Shown here: positions 1 to 9,183 of the stretch, one piece after another | How positions within the stretch are numbered: position 1 is the first letter of the stretch | Layout of the letters: each line of letters starts with the position of its first letter | Assembly (NCBI RefSeq): GCF_002954385.1 | Contig: NZ_MQVY01000004.1 | Coordinates: 124,001-188,000 of the forward strand | DNA from: Tenacibaculum sp. SG-28 | Lineage (GTDB): Bacteria; Bacteroidota; Bacteroidia; Flavobacteriales; Flavobacteriaceae | Length of the DNA stretch: 64,000 nt | Reading direction: 5' to 3' | The notes under the pieces: generated by a model | Databases searched by the model: none | Seen by the model: only the letters and a program-made list of their open reading frames with translations | Told to the model about the DNA's origin: nothing | Position numbers and translations under genes: made by a program

Positions 1-153
1 TCTGCAGACGAACAAGCCTTTTTACTGCCAGAGGAGGATGCAAACGGAAACAGAGTTATAGATCCTAATGATCCTTCTCGCTATGTCTTAGAAGAAATCG
101 AAAACTCTTCAGGAAGTATCCTTCCTAGAATAGGAGTTGTAGTAGATTTTTAA
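1..153 (+). CDS. TonB-dependent receptor, C-terminal end (partial)
   Basis: The first 51 codons of the window are the end of a gene that starts upstream and stops with TAA at 151-153. The visible protein ends in a short beta-strand-like stretch (PRIGVVVDF) with a terminal phenylalanine, the usual ending of outer-membrane beta-barrels recognised by the BAM machinery. This kind of ending is common in flavobacterial TonB-dependent receptors, which import large ligands across the outer membrane. Plug, barrel and signal peptide all lie outside the window, so the substrate cannot be named and another barrel family remains possible. Confidence 0.6.
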   Translation, partial: SADEQAFLLPEEDANGNRVIDPNDPSRYVLEEIENSSGSILPRIGVVVDF

Positions 154-325
154 TTTTGATGTACCCCAAAATCTGCTAACGCTTTTGTTATTGTATGCAG
201 GTGGGAGTTTTTCTTATTTTGATGAAGAAATACAGCAGCTGTTCAGCGCTTTTGTTTCATTTTATCGAAAGGTTTTAGTGTGTTTAGTTTTTTGTATCTT
301 CCCATTGAATTAAAAAAGAAAAAAT

Positions 326-1780
326 ATGGAAGAAGGACAAATTCAAAATAATGACGAATCTGTCGAGCAGTCTAAGAAAGTGGTACAAGAAGATGCCAAA
401 GGTTTACTAAAAAGTACCAAAAAGTTTTTAGTCGAGTTACTCGATTTCAGACACGAGACTGATCAAGAAGCAACCATTGAAGCCATAAAAGGGGATATTC
501 CCTTCAAAGGGGCAACTGCTTGGATTCTCATATGTTCCATATTTGTCGCCTCCATTGGTTTAAATGCAAATTCAACTGCGGTTGTAATTGGAGCCATGTT
601 AATTTCTCCATTAATGGGTCCCATTTTAGGAATAGGAATGTCTATTGCTATTAACGATATTGATACCCTCAGAAAATCTTTAGTGAACCTAGCTACCATG
701 ATTGTTTTGAGTTTGCTAACTGCCTTTTTGTTTTTTGCAATTTTTCCTTTAAAAGAGGAAACAAATGAACTTCTTGGAAGAGTCAAGCCAGACATTCGGG
801 ATGTTTTAATTGCTTTTTTTGGTGGATTGGCTTTGATTATAGCACGTACCAAAAAGGGGACCATTGCCTCTGTAATTTTTGGAGTTGCAATCGCAACAGC
901 TTTAATGCCTCCCCTGTGTACTGCAGGATATGGATTGGCGATTGGGAACTATGATTACTTTATAGGTGCCATGTATCTGTTTACCATTAACACTATTTTT
1001 ATTGCGTTAGCTACTTTTGTAGTGCTAAAATTATTAGGCTTTACCATGATTCGTTATGTGAATTCCGCAAAGCGAAAGCGCATTGCGCGAATCGCATCTT
1101 TTATTGCTATTTTAGTAATGATTCCTGCAGTATTTACGTTTATTAATGTTTATAGAGAAACTGTTATTAAAGCAAATTATGAATCTTTTATCAAATCTAA
1201 AGTAGAAGCCAATGAAAATTTGTGGTTACAACGCCATAAAATTAACCCTAAGGCGAAAAAAATAAAGTTGTTTTTTAATGGAGAAGTTTCTGCTGCAACC
1301 AAATCAAGTTTGCGAAATGAATTGAATGGATTTAAAAAAATTAAAGATTTTAAACTAGTTTTTAACGAGAATAATGTACGATCGCTAGATGATTTGTCCG
1401 TTTCTCTGCAAAGAGCTTATGCAGATTTGGATGAAAAAGACAATATTATAAACGGTTTACAACGAGAGATTGAAGAATTAAAACTAACCATTACCAATTT
1501 AAACGACCGCATAGAAAAGTCTGCCTCATTACAAGATAAAAACAGCGTTCCTTATAGCGCTTTGGTTCGAGAAGCAAAGATTAGGTACAATGACATTACC
1601 TCAATGAGCTATGCTAGTAAATTAATTTCTAAGGATTTTATAAAAGTAGATACGGTTCTCGAAATTACGGTTACTTGGAGCGGAAAACTTCCCGATTCTA
1701 TTGTTGTAAATAAAGAAAAAGAACTTAAAGTATGGTTGAAAAAACAATTGAAAAAAGATAATCTTGTTTTGAAAAACTAA
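326..1780 (+). CDS. DUF389 domain membrane protein
   Basis: A 484-residue integral membrane protein of the DUF389 (TIGR00341-like) family; its function is unknown. After a hydrophilic N-terminus of about 60 residues come six or seven hydrophobic helices (about residues 63-280). They include the conserved STAVVIGAMLISPLMGPI and the ATALMPPLCTAGYG stretches typical of the family. The last 200 residues are hydrophilic, with a predicted coiled coil around residues 365-400 (EKDNIINGLQREIEEL). The ATG at 326 follows an A-rich leader. The gene stands alone between a TonB receptor and a convergent ppx gene. Family assignment is confident; no transport substrate can be inferred. Confidence 0.85.
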   Translation: MEEGQIQNNDESVEQSKKVVQEDAKGLLKSTKKFLVELLDFRHETDQEATIEAIKGDIPFKGATAWILICSIFVASIGLNANSTAVVIGAMLISPLMGPILGIGMSIAINDIDTLRKSLVNLATMIVLSLLTAFLFFAIFPLKEETNELLGRVKPDIRDVLIAFFGGLALIIARTKKGTIASVIFGVAIATALMPPLCTAGYGLAIGNYDYFIGAMYLFTINTIFIALATFVVLKLLGFTMIRYVNSAKRKRIARIASFIAILVMIPAVFTFINVYRETVIKANYESFIKSKVEANENLWLQRHKINPKAKKIKLFFNGEVSAATKSSLRNELNGFKKIKDFKLVFNENNVRSLDDLSVSLQRAYADLDEKDNIINGLQREIEELKLTITNLNDRIEKSASLQDKNSVPYSALVREAKIRYNDITSMSYASKLISKDFIKVDTVLEITVTWSGKLPDSIVVNKEKELKVWLKKQLKKDNLVLKN

Positions 1781-1932
1781 TAACTTCCTTTTTAGGATGA
1801 TAATCTTGTGTGTTTTACAACTAATACAACAACCGATAACTATGAAGTAAAGGAATGCACTTCTGCATTTAAAGTAGTTAAAAAAGTAACCGTTTTTTTA
1901 TATACCTAACTACAGTTTACGGTATGTTTTTC

Positions 1933-2826
1933 TTATAATTTATCGAAGTATAAACTTTTGATAATTCCATCCGACAATCCAATTTTTGGGACATAAATTT
2001 TTCGTGCACCACTCCATTTCATAGCCGAAAGGTATATTTTGGTAGCTGGTACAATTACGTCTGCTCTATCGGGGTTTAATCCTAATTCTGTTACCCTATC
2101 CTTATACGACATGCGCTTTAAAAATTGGTATTGTGCGTTTAAATAAATGTAGGAAATTGGTTTGCCAGGTTCTCTACCCGACATTTTAAAAAGTTTATTA
2201 ATGTTTCCACCCGAGCCAATTAAAGCGATTCTTTTATATCCTTTCGTGTTTTCTTCGACCCAGTTTTGTACTTTTTTAAAAATTATTTTATTATCGGCTT
2301 TTTTATTGTTGAGTAATCGAACCGTTCCAATTTTAAAGGATTTTGAGGTGATGATCTTTCCCCTAGAAAAAAGCGTCATTTCGGTGCTTCCTCCTCCAAC
2401 ATCTACATAGAGATAGGTACCGTCACTCTCAATTAATTTATTTAAATCGGTATAGGATATGATAGCCGCTTCTTTTTTTCCTCCAATAATATCGATTTCA
2501 ATAGCGGTTTTTTCTAGGATTTTTTTTACCACTGCCTCTCCATTACTTGCTTCTCGCATGGCGGACGTTGCACAAGCTTTATATTTTTCTACACCATGAA
2601 CCTGCATTAGTAGTTTAAAGGCTTCCATAGCTGCAACCATTCTATTGGTGTTTTCTTCCGAAATTTTTCCGCTTACAAAAGCATCAGCTCCCAAGCGAAT
2701 AGGAACTCGTACTAAGGACGATTTTTTAAATTGCGGGTCACTGTCTTTTTCCTCAATAACATTCGCAACTAATAATCTAACAGCATTTGAGCCAATATCA
2801 ATGGCTCCATATTTGGATATTTTCAA
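1933..2826 (-). CDS. Ppx/GppA family phosphatase (exopolyphosphatase)
   Basis: A 297-residue protein of the ASKHA-fold Ppx/GppA family, which hydrolyses inorganic polyphosphate or pppGpp. Visible signatures are the N-terminal phosphate-binding AIDIGSNAVRLL (about residues 8-19), CATSAMREASNG (85-96), a Gly-rich turn with the usual catalytic acidic position (IIGGKKEA, 113-120) and DVGGGSTEM (142-150). It is the short form lacking the C-terminal HD domain, as is usual in Bacteroidota. It is the last gene of a minus-strand run pdxH-sixA-ppx, 12 bases after sixA, so all three are probably co-transcribed. Polyphosphate versus pppGpp specificity cannot be decided from sequence. Confidence 0.88.
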   Translation of the reverse strand: MKISKYGAIDIGSNAVRLLVANVIEEKDSDPQFKKSSLVRVPIRLGADAFVSGKISEENTNRMVAAMEAFKLLMQVHGVEKYKACATSAMREASNGEAVVKKILEKTAIEIDIIGGKKEAAIISYTDLNKLIESDGTYLYVDVGGGSTEMTLFSRGKIITSKSFKIGTVRLLNNKKADNKIIFKKVQNWVEENTKGYKRIALIGSGGNINKLFKMSGREPGKPISYIYLNAQYQFLKRMSYKDRVTELGLNPDRADVIVPATKIYLSAMKWSGARKIYVPKIGLSDGIIKSLYFDKL

Positions 2827-2838
2827 AACAAATTACTT

Positions 2839-3330
2839 TTATCGATGATGCTTCGGGAATTCAATTAAAATCGTATTTCCTTTTTTTATATTTTTCCAAT
2901 GTTTATCACTAAACTGAATTCCAATAACACCGCATGTTGGAACATGGGCGATTGGTTTACTTCCAAATTTATTTACAAAGGTATTGATACCATGGTCATG
3001 GCTAAAAATAATAGCACTGTTAAAGCTGTCATCTAAAGCTTTGACTGTTTTTACTAAATAGCCATCACTAAAACTATACAATTGCCTTTTTATTTGTAGG
3101 TTCGATAAGGGATAATCAAAGTTTTCACAGAAAATAACCCCAGTGTGCAACGCCCTATTGGCACTACTAGAAATAAATACATCTGGTTTCTGTATTCGTT
3201 TCGCTAGAATCTCAGCAAGCATGTGAGCGTCTGTGATACCACGTTCTTTTAATGGCCTGTCAATATCTTTTACGTTCTGGTATTTCCAAGAAGATTTTGC
3301 ATGGCGAACGATATATAGTGTTTTCATCAC
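2839..3330 (-). CDS. SixA-like histidine phosphatase
   Basis: A 163-residue histidine-phosphatase (phosphoglycerate mutase-like) protein. The catalytic RHAKSSW motif lies at residues 9-15 and the second active-site histidine in FSHDHGINTF at about residue 111, an arrangement typical of SixA. In Escherichia coli SixA removes phosphate from phosphohistidine; the substrate here is unknown. It lies between pdxH (24 bases upstream) and ppx (12 bases downstream) on the same strand. The first two codons are both ATG; either could start. Pairing with a Ppx phosphatase is common in flavobacteria but does not prove a shared pathway. Confidence 0.85.
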   Translation of the reverse strand: MMKTLYIVRHAKSSWKYQNVKDIDRPLKERGITDAHMLAEILAKRIQKPDVFISSSANRALHTGVIFCENFDYPLSNLQIKRQLYSFSDGYLVKTVKALDDSFNSAIIFSHDHGINTFVNKFGSKPIAHVPTCGVIGIQFSDKHWKNIKKGNTILIEFPKHHR

Positions 3331-3354
3331 GGTTAAAGATACATAAAAATATTG

Positions 3355-4002
3355 CTATGGAGCTAGTCGGTCGAGTTTCCAGGAAAAATCATCTTTTAAA
3401 CAATAGCGTATGCGGTCGTGTAATCTATTTGGTCGTCCCTGCCAAAACTCCATCGAACTTGGTTTTACAATAAAGCCTCCCCAGTGCGGGGGTCGCGGTA
3501 TTTTTTTACCTTTATACTGTAACTCCAATTCCTGTAAACGTTTCTCAAGAGTTTGTCTTGAAGCTACCACATCGCTTTGGTTAGAGGCCCATGCACCTAA
3601 TTTACTACCGGTAGGTCTCGATTCAAAATAACCATCAGATAGGTTATCTGCAATTTTTTCTGCAGTTCCTTTTATGATAATTTGTTGTTCTAAACTAGGC
3701 CAAAAAAAGGAGATGCAAACTTTGTTGTTATGTTCTATTGCCTTTCCTTTTTCAGAATTATAATTCGTATAAAATATAAAGCCCTCATGCGTGTATTTTT
3801 TTAACAAAACAACCCTGCTTTTTGGAAATCCATCCATACCAATAGCGGAAACGGTCATTGCATTTGCTTCTTCTATACTTTCTGAATTTGTCGCGCGTGC
3901 AAACCAATCTCTAAATAATTCAATGGGGTTATTGGGGCAATTGCTTTCCAACAATTCTTTCTTGTCATAAGATTTTCTAAAATCACTTAAATCGTGTTCC
4001 AT
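3355..4002 (-). CDS. pdxH: pyridoxamine 5'-phosphate oxidase
   Basis: A 215-residue FMN-dependent enzyme that oxidises pyridoxamine or pyridoxine 5'-phosphate to pyridoxal 5'-phosphate in vitamin B6 metabolism. Full family length with the expected blocks: SRVVLLKKY and FYTNYNSEKGKAI for FMN and substrate contacts, SRPTGSKLGAWASNQS in the middle, and EFWQGRPNRLHDR followed by the C-terminal RLAP. It is the first gene of the minus-strand pdxH-sixA-ppx run. A TACCTTTA sequence about 30 bases upstream of the ATG resembles the Bacteroidota -7 element with one mismatch and may be its promoter. Confidence 0.95.
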   Translation of the reverse strand: MEHDLSDFRKSYDKKELLESNCPNNPIELFRDWFARATNSESIEEANAMTVSAIGMDGFPKSRVVLLKKYTHEGFIFYTNYNSEKGKAIEHNNKVCISFFWPSLEQQIIIKGTAEKIADNLSDGYFESRPTGSKLGAWASNQSDVVASRQTLEKRLQELELQYKGKKIPRPPHWGGFIVKPSSMEFWQGRPNRLHDRIRYCLKDDFSWKLDRLAP

Positions 4003-4215
4003 CGGAAGTATTAAATTGTTGCAGTAAAGGTACGATTTTTAAGGCCTATTTGTTACTAGATCTGGTAAAATTATCTTTTTAAACGCCATTAATTTTTGAT
4101 TTTAAAACTAGCACTTCATCCACAAATAGTTACAGTTCGGTAGGTATTTTTCTGATACAACTTATAATCTTTTCAATTTTGAGGTCTAATAATCAATACC
4201 CATAACCAACACACA

Positions 4216-6375
4216 ATGAAACAAAATTTTATATTTTTGGCCCTACTTGTTTTTACTTTTTCTACAAAAGCCCAACATACTATCTCAGGAACAGTTACCG
4301 ACACTAAAGGGAATCCAGTTCCTGGAGCTAATATATATTTGGAGGGTACTTATGATGGCACTTCTTCGGATGAAAACGGTAAATTTAAATTTTCTACTAC
4401 TGAAAATGGAACCCAAACCTTAGTTGCCTCGTTTATCTCTATGACCACATTGTTCTTTTCTTCAGAAGTAAAAGCACTTAAAGATGTAGCATTGGTACTC
4501 CATGAAGATCCAAATACTTTAGATGCTGTCACGATAAATGCGGGTACTTTTGAAGCAGGGGATAATGCTAAAGTTACTGCTTTAACTCCCTTAGATGTTG
4601 TCACTACGGCTAGTGCGCTTGGAGATTTTATCGGCGCCATTCAAACCTTACCTGGAACTACGACGGTAGAGGAGGATGGTAGATTATTTGTGCGTGGTGG
4701 TGATGCAAACGAAACGCAAATATTTGTCGACGGACTTCGAGTGTTTACGCCGTACACAACAGCAGCTCCAAATATTCCTTCGCGTGGTCGATTTTCTCCC
4801 TTTTTATTTAAAGGCTTTGCTTTTTCAACAGGAGGGTACTCTGCTGAATACGGACAAGCATTATCTAGTGTCTTAACAATGAACACCATCGATGAATCTT
4901 TGGAAGAAAAAACAGATATTTCTCTTATGACTGTTGGAGCTGGAATAGGAAATACCCAAATATGGGGAAGAAATTCTTTTAGTATCAATACTTCTTATAT
5001 CAATTTGGCACCATACCAAGAGTTGTTTCCCGATAGAAACGAATGGAAAAAGCCAATACAAAGTGCTAATGGAGAAATGGTATATCGCTACAGGGCTAAA
5101 AATGACGGTTTGTTGAAATTATATGGCGCATTTAGTTACACCGATTTTGAGATGGTTCAGGACCACATAAACTTTACAGATGGCTATCGATTGGGGCTTC
5201 AAAATAGCAACCTGTATTTTAATGGCACTTACCAACAGCGATTTGGGGCGAATTGGAAATTATTTGGGGGAATTAGTTATACAAACGATGTTTCGAACAT
5301 AAAGGCTATGGAAAATAAAATTCGAGATAAAGAAAACGGAATGCATGCAAAAGTTAAATTATCAAAAAGGTTTACTAATAGTTTAAAACTTCATTTTGGA
5401 GCAGAGTATTTTTTAACCTTTTTCAAGGAAAATTTTGAGAGGAATAACACCGCTAATTTTCGTTATGATTTTACAAGTGATATTGCTAGTGCCTATGCGG
5501 AAATGGATGTTCTATTCTCAGAAAAACTTGGAGCTAAATTGGGGGTACGCGTTGAAAATTCAAATCTTTTAGAACAATTCACTATGGCACCAAGATTGTC
5601 TTTGGCCTATAAAACAGGAGTCAATAGTCAGGTAGCTTTAGCATATGGAGATTATTACCAAAACCCAGATAAGGAATATTTAAAGTTTTCAACAGCATTA
5701 AAAGCTAGCGAGGCTTCGCATTGGATATTGAATTACCAGTATGTAAAAAAGCGACAAATTTTTAGAGTGGAAGGGTATTTGAAAACGTATCAAAATTTGG
5801 TAAAATACAACACCAATATGCCTTTACCAACCTCTGAGTATACCAATAAAGGTGATGGTTATGCTAGGGGGATAGATATTTTTTGGAGAGACGGAAAATC
5901 AATTAAAAATTTAGAGTATTGGACTTCTTATTCCTATTTAGATTCGCATAGAAACTACAACAATTTTCCAACGAATGCAACACCAAGTTTTGCAGCAACA
6001 CATAATTTTTCAGCAGTAACGAAGTACTTTGTGAATCGTTGGCGAAGTCAATTGGGATTGAGCTATACCTTTAGCTCGGGAAGAACCTATACGAATCCGA
6101 ATGTCTCCGGTTTTTTAAATGAAAAAACTAAAAACTATAATTCCCTCAGTTTTAATTGGGCTTATTTAATCAGCCAACAGAAAATTTTATATTTCTCCGT
6201 AAATAATGTTCTAGGAACAAATAATGTCTATGGTTACAGGTATAAAAATGTGCCAAACACAGATGGAATATTCGATAGACAGGCGATATTACCGGCTGCG
6301 GATAGATTTTTCTTTGTTGGATTCTTCTGGACCATTAGTAAAAATAAAAAAGACAATCAATTGCGCAATCTTTAA
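4216..6375 (+). CDS. TonB-dependent receptor with CarboxypepD_reg-like domain
   Basis: A 719-residue outer-membrane receptor. Residues 1-19 form a signal peptide ending in KAQ. About 20-105 form the beta-sandwich CarboxypepD_reg-like domain (SGTVTDTKGNPVPGANI). Residues near 130-175 are the plug (RLFVRGGDANETQIFVDG) and the rest is the barrel. No lipid anchor or SusC-specific motif is visible. It is followed by a DUF2141 gene and a TPR-like gene on the same strand; this trio recurs in flavobacteria and probably works together at the cell surface. The ligand (metal chelate, peptide or glycan) cannot be told. The divergent 213-base region upstream should hold its promoter. Confidence 0.85.
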   Translation: MKQNFIFLALLVFTFSTKAQHTISGTVTDTKGNPVPGANIYLEGTYDGTSSDENGKFKFSTTENGTQTLVASFISMTTLFFSSEVKALKDVALVLHEDPNTLDAVTINAGTFEAGDNAKVTALTPLDVVTTASALGDFIGAIQTLPGTTTVEEDGRLFVRGGDANETQIFVDGLRVFTPYTTAAPNIPSRGRFSPFLFKGFAFSTGGYSAEYGQALSSVLTMNTIDESLEEKTDISLMTVGAGIGNTQIWGRNSFSINTSYINLAPYQELFPDRNEWKKPIQSANGEMVYRYRAKNDGLLKLYGAFSYTDFEMVQDHINFTDGYRLGLQNSNLYFNGTYQQRFGANWKLFGGISYTNDVSNIKAMENKIRDKENGMHAKVKLSKRFTNSLKLHFGAEYFLTFFKENFERNNTANFRYDFTSDIASAYAEMDVLFSEKLGAKLGVRVENSNLLEQFTMAPRLSLAYKTGVNSQVALAYGDYYQNPDKEYLKFSTALKASEASHWILNYQYVKKRQIFRVEGYLKTYQNLVKYNTNMPLPTSEYTNKGDGYARGIDIFWRDGKSIKNLEYWTSYSYLDSHRNYNNFPTNATPSFAATHNFSAVTKYFVNRWRSQLGLSYTFSSGRTYTNPNVSGFLNEKTKNYNSLSFNWAYLISQQKILYFSVNNVLGTNNVYGYRYKNVPNTDGIFDRQAILPAADRFFFVGFFWTISKNKKDNQLRNL

Positions 6376-6534
6376 AGTTTTACAGCTCTGTATCGCAATA
6401 AAAATAACAAACTATACCAAAAACAACAATTCAGTCGTTACATTTGACGAGTCATCACTTTTAGTTTGAGAACTAATGCTAAATGTATCATCTTTGAATA
6501 AATTGTAAAATTAAAATTTAAAATTAACGAAACT

Positions 6535-6953
6535 ATGCGAAAAATAATTCTAACTGTTCTTCTACTCGTAATCGCATTATCTGAGGTCTTAGCACAAGAT
6601 AAGCATACGCTCACCGTGGAATTCTCTGGAATGAAAACCAATAAAGGAGATCTATTTGTTGCAGTGTACGACACTAAAGAAAATTTTTTAAAAAAGCCAT
6701 TTAAAACTAAAATTGTCAAAGTAGAAAACAACAAGGCAATTGTCACTTTTGCAAATATAGCCTCAGGATACTATGCGGTTTCTTCTTTTCACGATGAAAA
6801 CGATAACCGAAAAATGGACACTAAAATTTTTGGAATTCCCAAAGAACCTATCGGAATTTCCAATGATGCGGTAGGATTTATGGGGCCTCCAAATTTTCAG
6901 AAGCAAAGTTTGCTTTGTTAAAAGATGAAACGATTCAAATTAATGTCAATTAA
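6535..6953 (+). CDS. DUF2141 secreted protein (C-terminus frameshifted)
   Basis: A small periplasmic or secreted protein of the DUF2141 family, function unknown. It has a signal peptide (residues 1-21, ending EVLAQ) and the family stretches GDLFVAVYD and YAVSSFHDENDNRKMD. As written the frame stops early at 6919-6921 after NFQKQSLLC. Adding one A to the AA at 6901-6902 restores the usual family ending (AKFALLKDETIQINVN, stop at 6951-6953) and gives 139 residues. The break is probably a sequencing indel. The gene lies between a TonB receptor and a TPR-like gene, an arrangement recurrent in flavobacteria. Confidence 0.8.
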
Positions 6954-6967
6954 AACTTTATAGTACG

Positions 6968-7591
6968 ATGAGAAATTTAGTATGGACTATCACTTTTTTG
7001 TTTTGTGCTACACTTACTGCGCAGGATGCCTATGAGACCGGAATGCAAAAGGCTTTTGATCTATGGGAAGCCAATGAAACTATTGCAGCATCGCAATTGT
7101 TTGAGCGGATCTCTCGAGTTGAAAAGGAAAACTGGTTACCTTCTTTTTATGTAGCTACTATTGAAATAATAGGTAGTTTTGGAATTAAAGAAGAAGCAAA
7201 ATTGAAAGCAAAACTGACCAAAGCACAAACTTTTTTAGACGAAGCAAAAACTTTATCGGAGAATAATCCGGAGATTTTAATAACCCAAGCCATGCTGAAT
7301 ACAGCCTACATCGCTTTTGATGGTCAAAAATATGGTATGACGTTATCGGCAAAGAATAATAGACTATATGAAAAAGCTTTACGATTGGCACCAAACAATC
7401 CTAGGGTAGTTCTGGGAAGTGCCGAATGGGAAATGGGTACTGCAGAGTTTTTTCAACAGTCAATAGCAAAATCTTGTGAAAAGGTGAACAGAGCAGTAGT
7501 GCTCTTTGCAGACGATTCTCCTGCAAAATTTCATCCAAGTTGGGGGGAGGAAAGAGCGCAAACAATTTTAAAAAAATGCAAGATGCAATAA
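6968..7591 (+). CDS. TPR-like secreted protein of unknown function
   Basis: A 207-residue protein with a signal peptide (residues 1-19, ending TAQ) and an all-helical body that looks like degenerate tetratricopeptide repeats: ETGMQKAFDLWEANETIAA, FLDEAKTLSENNPEILITQA and LYEKALRLAPNNPRV are each TPR-like. No catalytic motif is visible. It starts 14 bases after the repaired DUF2141 gene and ends at a bidirectional hairpin terminator, so it closes the TonB receptor / DUF2141 / TPR cassette. It may help assemble or serve the receptor in the periplasm; this is inference from position only. Confidence 0.7.
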   Translation: MRNLVWTITFLFCATLTAQDAYETGMQKAFDLWEANETIAASQLFERISRVEKENWLPSFYVATIEIIGSFGIKEEAKLKAKLTKAQTFLDEAKTLSENNPEILITQAMLNTAYIAFDGQKYGMTLSAKNNRLYEKALRLAPNNPRVVLGSAEWEMGTAEFFQQSIAKSCEKVNRAVVLFADDSPAKFHPSWGEERAQTILKKCKMQ

Positions 7592-7592
7592 T

Positions 7593-7617
7593 AAAAAAGA
7601 GGCAATGCCTCTTTTTT
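7593..7617. terminator. bidirectional intrinsic terminator
   Basis: A hairpin with stem GAGGC/GCCTC, a three-base loop, and flanking A6 and T6 runs. It sits between the plus-strand TPR-like gene and the minus-strand lipoprotein gene and can terminate both. Confidence 0.8.
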
Positions 7618-7649
7618 ATCGATAAATAATTTGTTGTGCAGAGGAGTAA

Positions 7650-8093
7650 TTATTCAGCTCCTTTATACGTAACTTCACCATTCACAGAGAGTGTTGCATC
7701 CTCTGGGTTAAAGGTGTATTGGTCTTTGATAAAAGTTTTACCTTCCGACTGTTCCATTATCATCGTTCCCTTTGCTTCCGGTAAAAATAATTCTGCTTTA
7801 GATTTAGCATCATTAAATACTACAAAAGCACTTATAATAGTTGAGTCTTCGTTACTTTCTACCGGGTTTAATCGTACGCCAACCTCAAATGTTCTAATGC
7901 ACTCTTGGCGTAATTCGCTCCAGGTATATCCTGCAGATCCAATACATCCATGCTCGTCTTTGTCATTTCCTACTATGCTTTTTTCGGTAGGAGTGGTTTC
8001 TTCAGATACTTTAATTTCTGAATCTTTTTTTCCATTCGTGTTGCAGGATACCATCATAAAAACACTTAACATTAATATACCTAAATTTTTCAT
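7650..8093 (-). CDS. hypothetical lipoprotein
   Basis: A 147-residue predicted lipoprotein: the signal sequence ends in a lipobox-like MMVSC, with Cys at about residue 17, followed by a charged Ser/Glu/Lys linker. The mature domain contains DEHGCIGSAGYTWSELRQ followed by ECIR, so two cysteines flank a conserved-looking GYTWS segment, and then a beta-rich C-terminus (AELFLPE, TFNPEDATLSVNGEVTYKG). I do not recognise a named family. It is convergent with the TPR-like gene and shares its terminator. The short beta-rich domain suggests a structural or binding role in the envelope, but nothing in the sequence fixes this. Confidence 0.65.
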   Translation of the reverse strand: MKNLGILMLSVFMMVSCNTNGKKDSEIKVSEETTPTEKSIVGNDKDEHGCIGSAGYTWSELRQECIRTFEVGVRLNPVESNEDSTIISAFVVFNDAKSKAELFLPEAKGTMIMEQSEGKTFIKDQYTFNPEDATLSVNGEVTYKGAE

Positions 8094-8194
8094 TTCTAAT
8101 AGTTTTAACTTTTATTTTTTTTAATTAAACTGACTTATTACTGCGCCTCTAAATTACAAATTTTAACCTGTATAGTAGGAAGTATTAGCTAATT

Positions 8195-8938
8195 TTAATT
8201 TTTTTTATTTGCCGTTTTAATCCGAACAAAAATGAGTTTGTGTTTGCTTTTGAAGTTTTCTCTTTGTTCTACTTCAAATTTTCCTATAGATTTTATTAGT
8301 GGTGTTAGCTTGTCAAATCCATAATTTCGAGAATCGAAATTCGGTTGCTTTTTTTGTAATAAACTACCAACATCTCCAAGAAAAGCCCATCCTTCATCAT
8401 CGGAGACAGCATTTATGGTGCTAGATATCAGTTTTATTTCTTTTCTTGTAATTTTATCCACTTCCGTGGTATTTTTCTCTTTGTTTTCAATTTTTTCTTC
8501 GGTTTGTTGTTTTAAAATTTCTATGTAGATAAATCGATCACAAGCAACAATAAAAGGGTTTGGTGTTTTCTTTTCTCCGATGCCAATGACTTGCATGCCA
8601 GCTTCTCTTAGTCTCGTGGCTAATCTTGTAAAATCACTATCACTTGAAACGATACAAAATCCAGTAACCTTTTGACTGTATAATATATCCATCGCATCAA
8701 TAATCATTGCGGAATCGGTAGCATTTTTACCCGTAGTGTATCCGTATTGCTGTATCGGAGTTATCGCGTTTTCCAATAGTAAGTTTTTCCATTTTGATAA
8801 ACCGGGCCTGGTCCAATCGCCATATATTCTTTTTATAGTAGGGTTGCCGTATTTCGCTATTTCCTCCATCATCTCTTTTACATATCCTGAAGGTATGTTG
8901 TCGCCATCAATTAGAACGGCCATTTTCAGATTACTCAT
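8195..8938 (-). CDS. NYN domain protein with C-terminal LOTUS/OST-HTH domain
   Basis: A 247-residue protein. Residues about 5-140 form a NYN (PIN-like) nuclease domain with acidic residues in LIDGDN, ATDSAMIIDAMD and VSSDSDF, the carboxylates expected to bind metal. After a charged linker rich in Glu and Lys, residues about 170-245 form a winged-helix OST-HTH/LOTUS domain (DEGWAFLGDVGSLLQKKQP, YGFDKLTPLIKSIG). LabA-like proteins with this architecture are thought to bind or cut RNA. The gene stands alone, with 245 non-coding bases upstream. The RNA target is unknown. Confidence 0.85.
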   Translation of the reverse strand: MSNLKMAVLIDGDNIPSGYVKEMMEEIAKYGNPTIKRIYGDWTRPGLSKWKNLLLENAITPIQQYGYTTGKNATDSAMIIDAMDILYSQKVTGFCIVSSDSDFTRLATRLREAGMQVIGIGEKKTPNPFIVACDRFIYIEILKQQTEEKIENKEKNTTEVDKITRKEIKLISSTINAVSDDEGWAFLGDVGSLLQKKQPNFDSRNYGFDKLTPLIKSIGKFEVEQRENFKSKHKLIFVRIKTANKKN

Positions 8939-9183
8939 AGTTTTTATTTGCTTGGTTAAATATAAATAAAGTCTTTTGATTTTCAGTTTCTTAAAGAGAA
9001 TTATTCACGGTTGCTTTATGTTATTTTTTATTATCTGTATTTTCGAATATAAAGTGAATTACTCCTACTGGTAATTTATGGTGAGTAAAAAGGGCACTTG
9101 TAAAGAGTCTATTTCAGGAAATACTCAGATCTTCTTCGGTTTTCTATATAAAAGTGTTTAATGGTTTTGCCTTTTTGTTTTTT

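Noticed and set aside
463-864. A 133-codon antisense open frame inside the DUF389 gene
   Set aside because: It is the mirror of a well-supported membrane-protein gene, has no plausible start context and encodes a low-complexity, Lys/Pro/Ala-rich product.
6890-6953. Programmed ribosomal frameshifting as the explanation of the broken frames
   Set aside because: The breaks share no slippery heptamer or downstream structure, occur at different run types in unrelated genes, and nearly all have the same missing-base direction.
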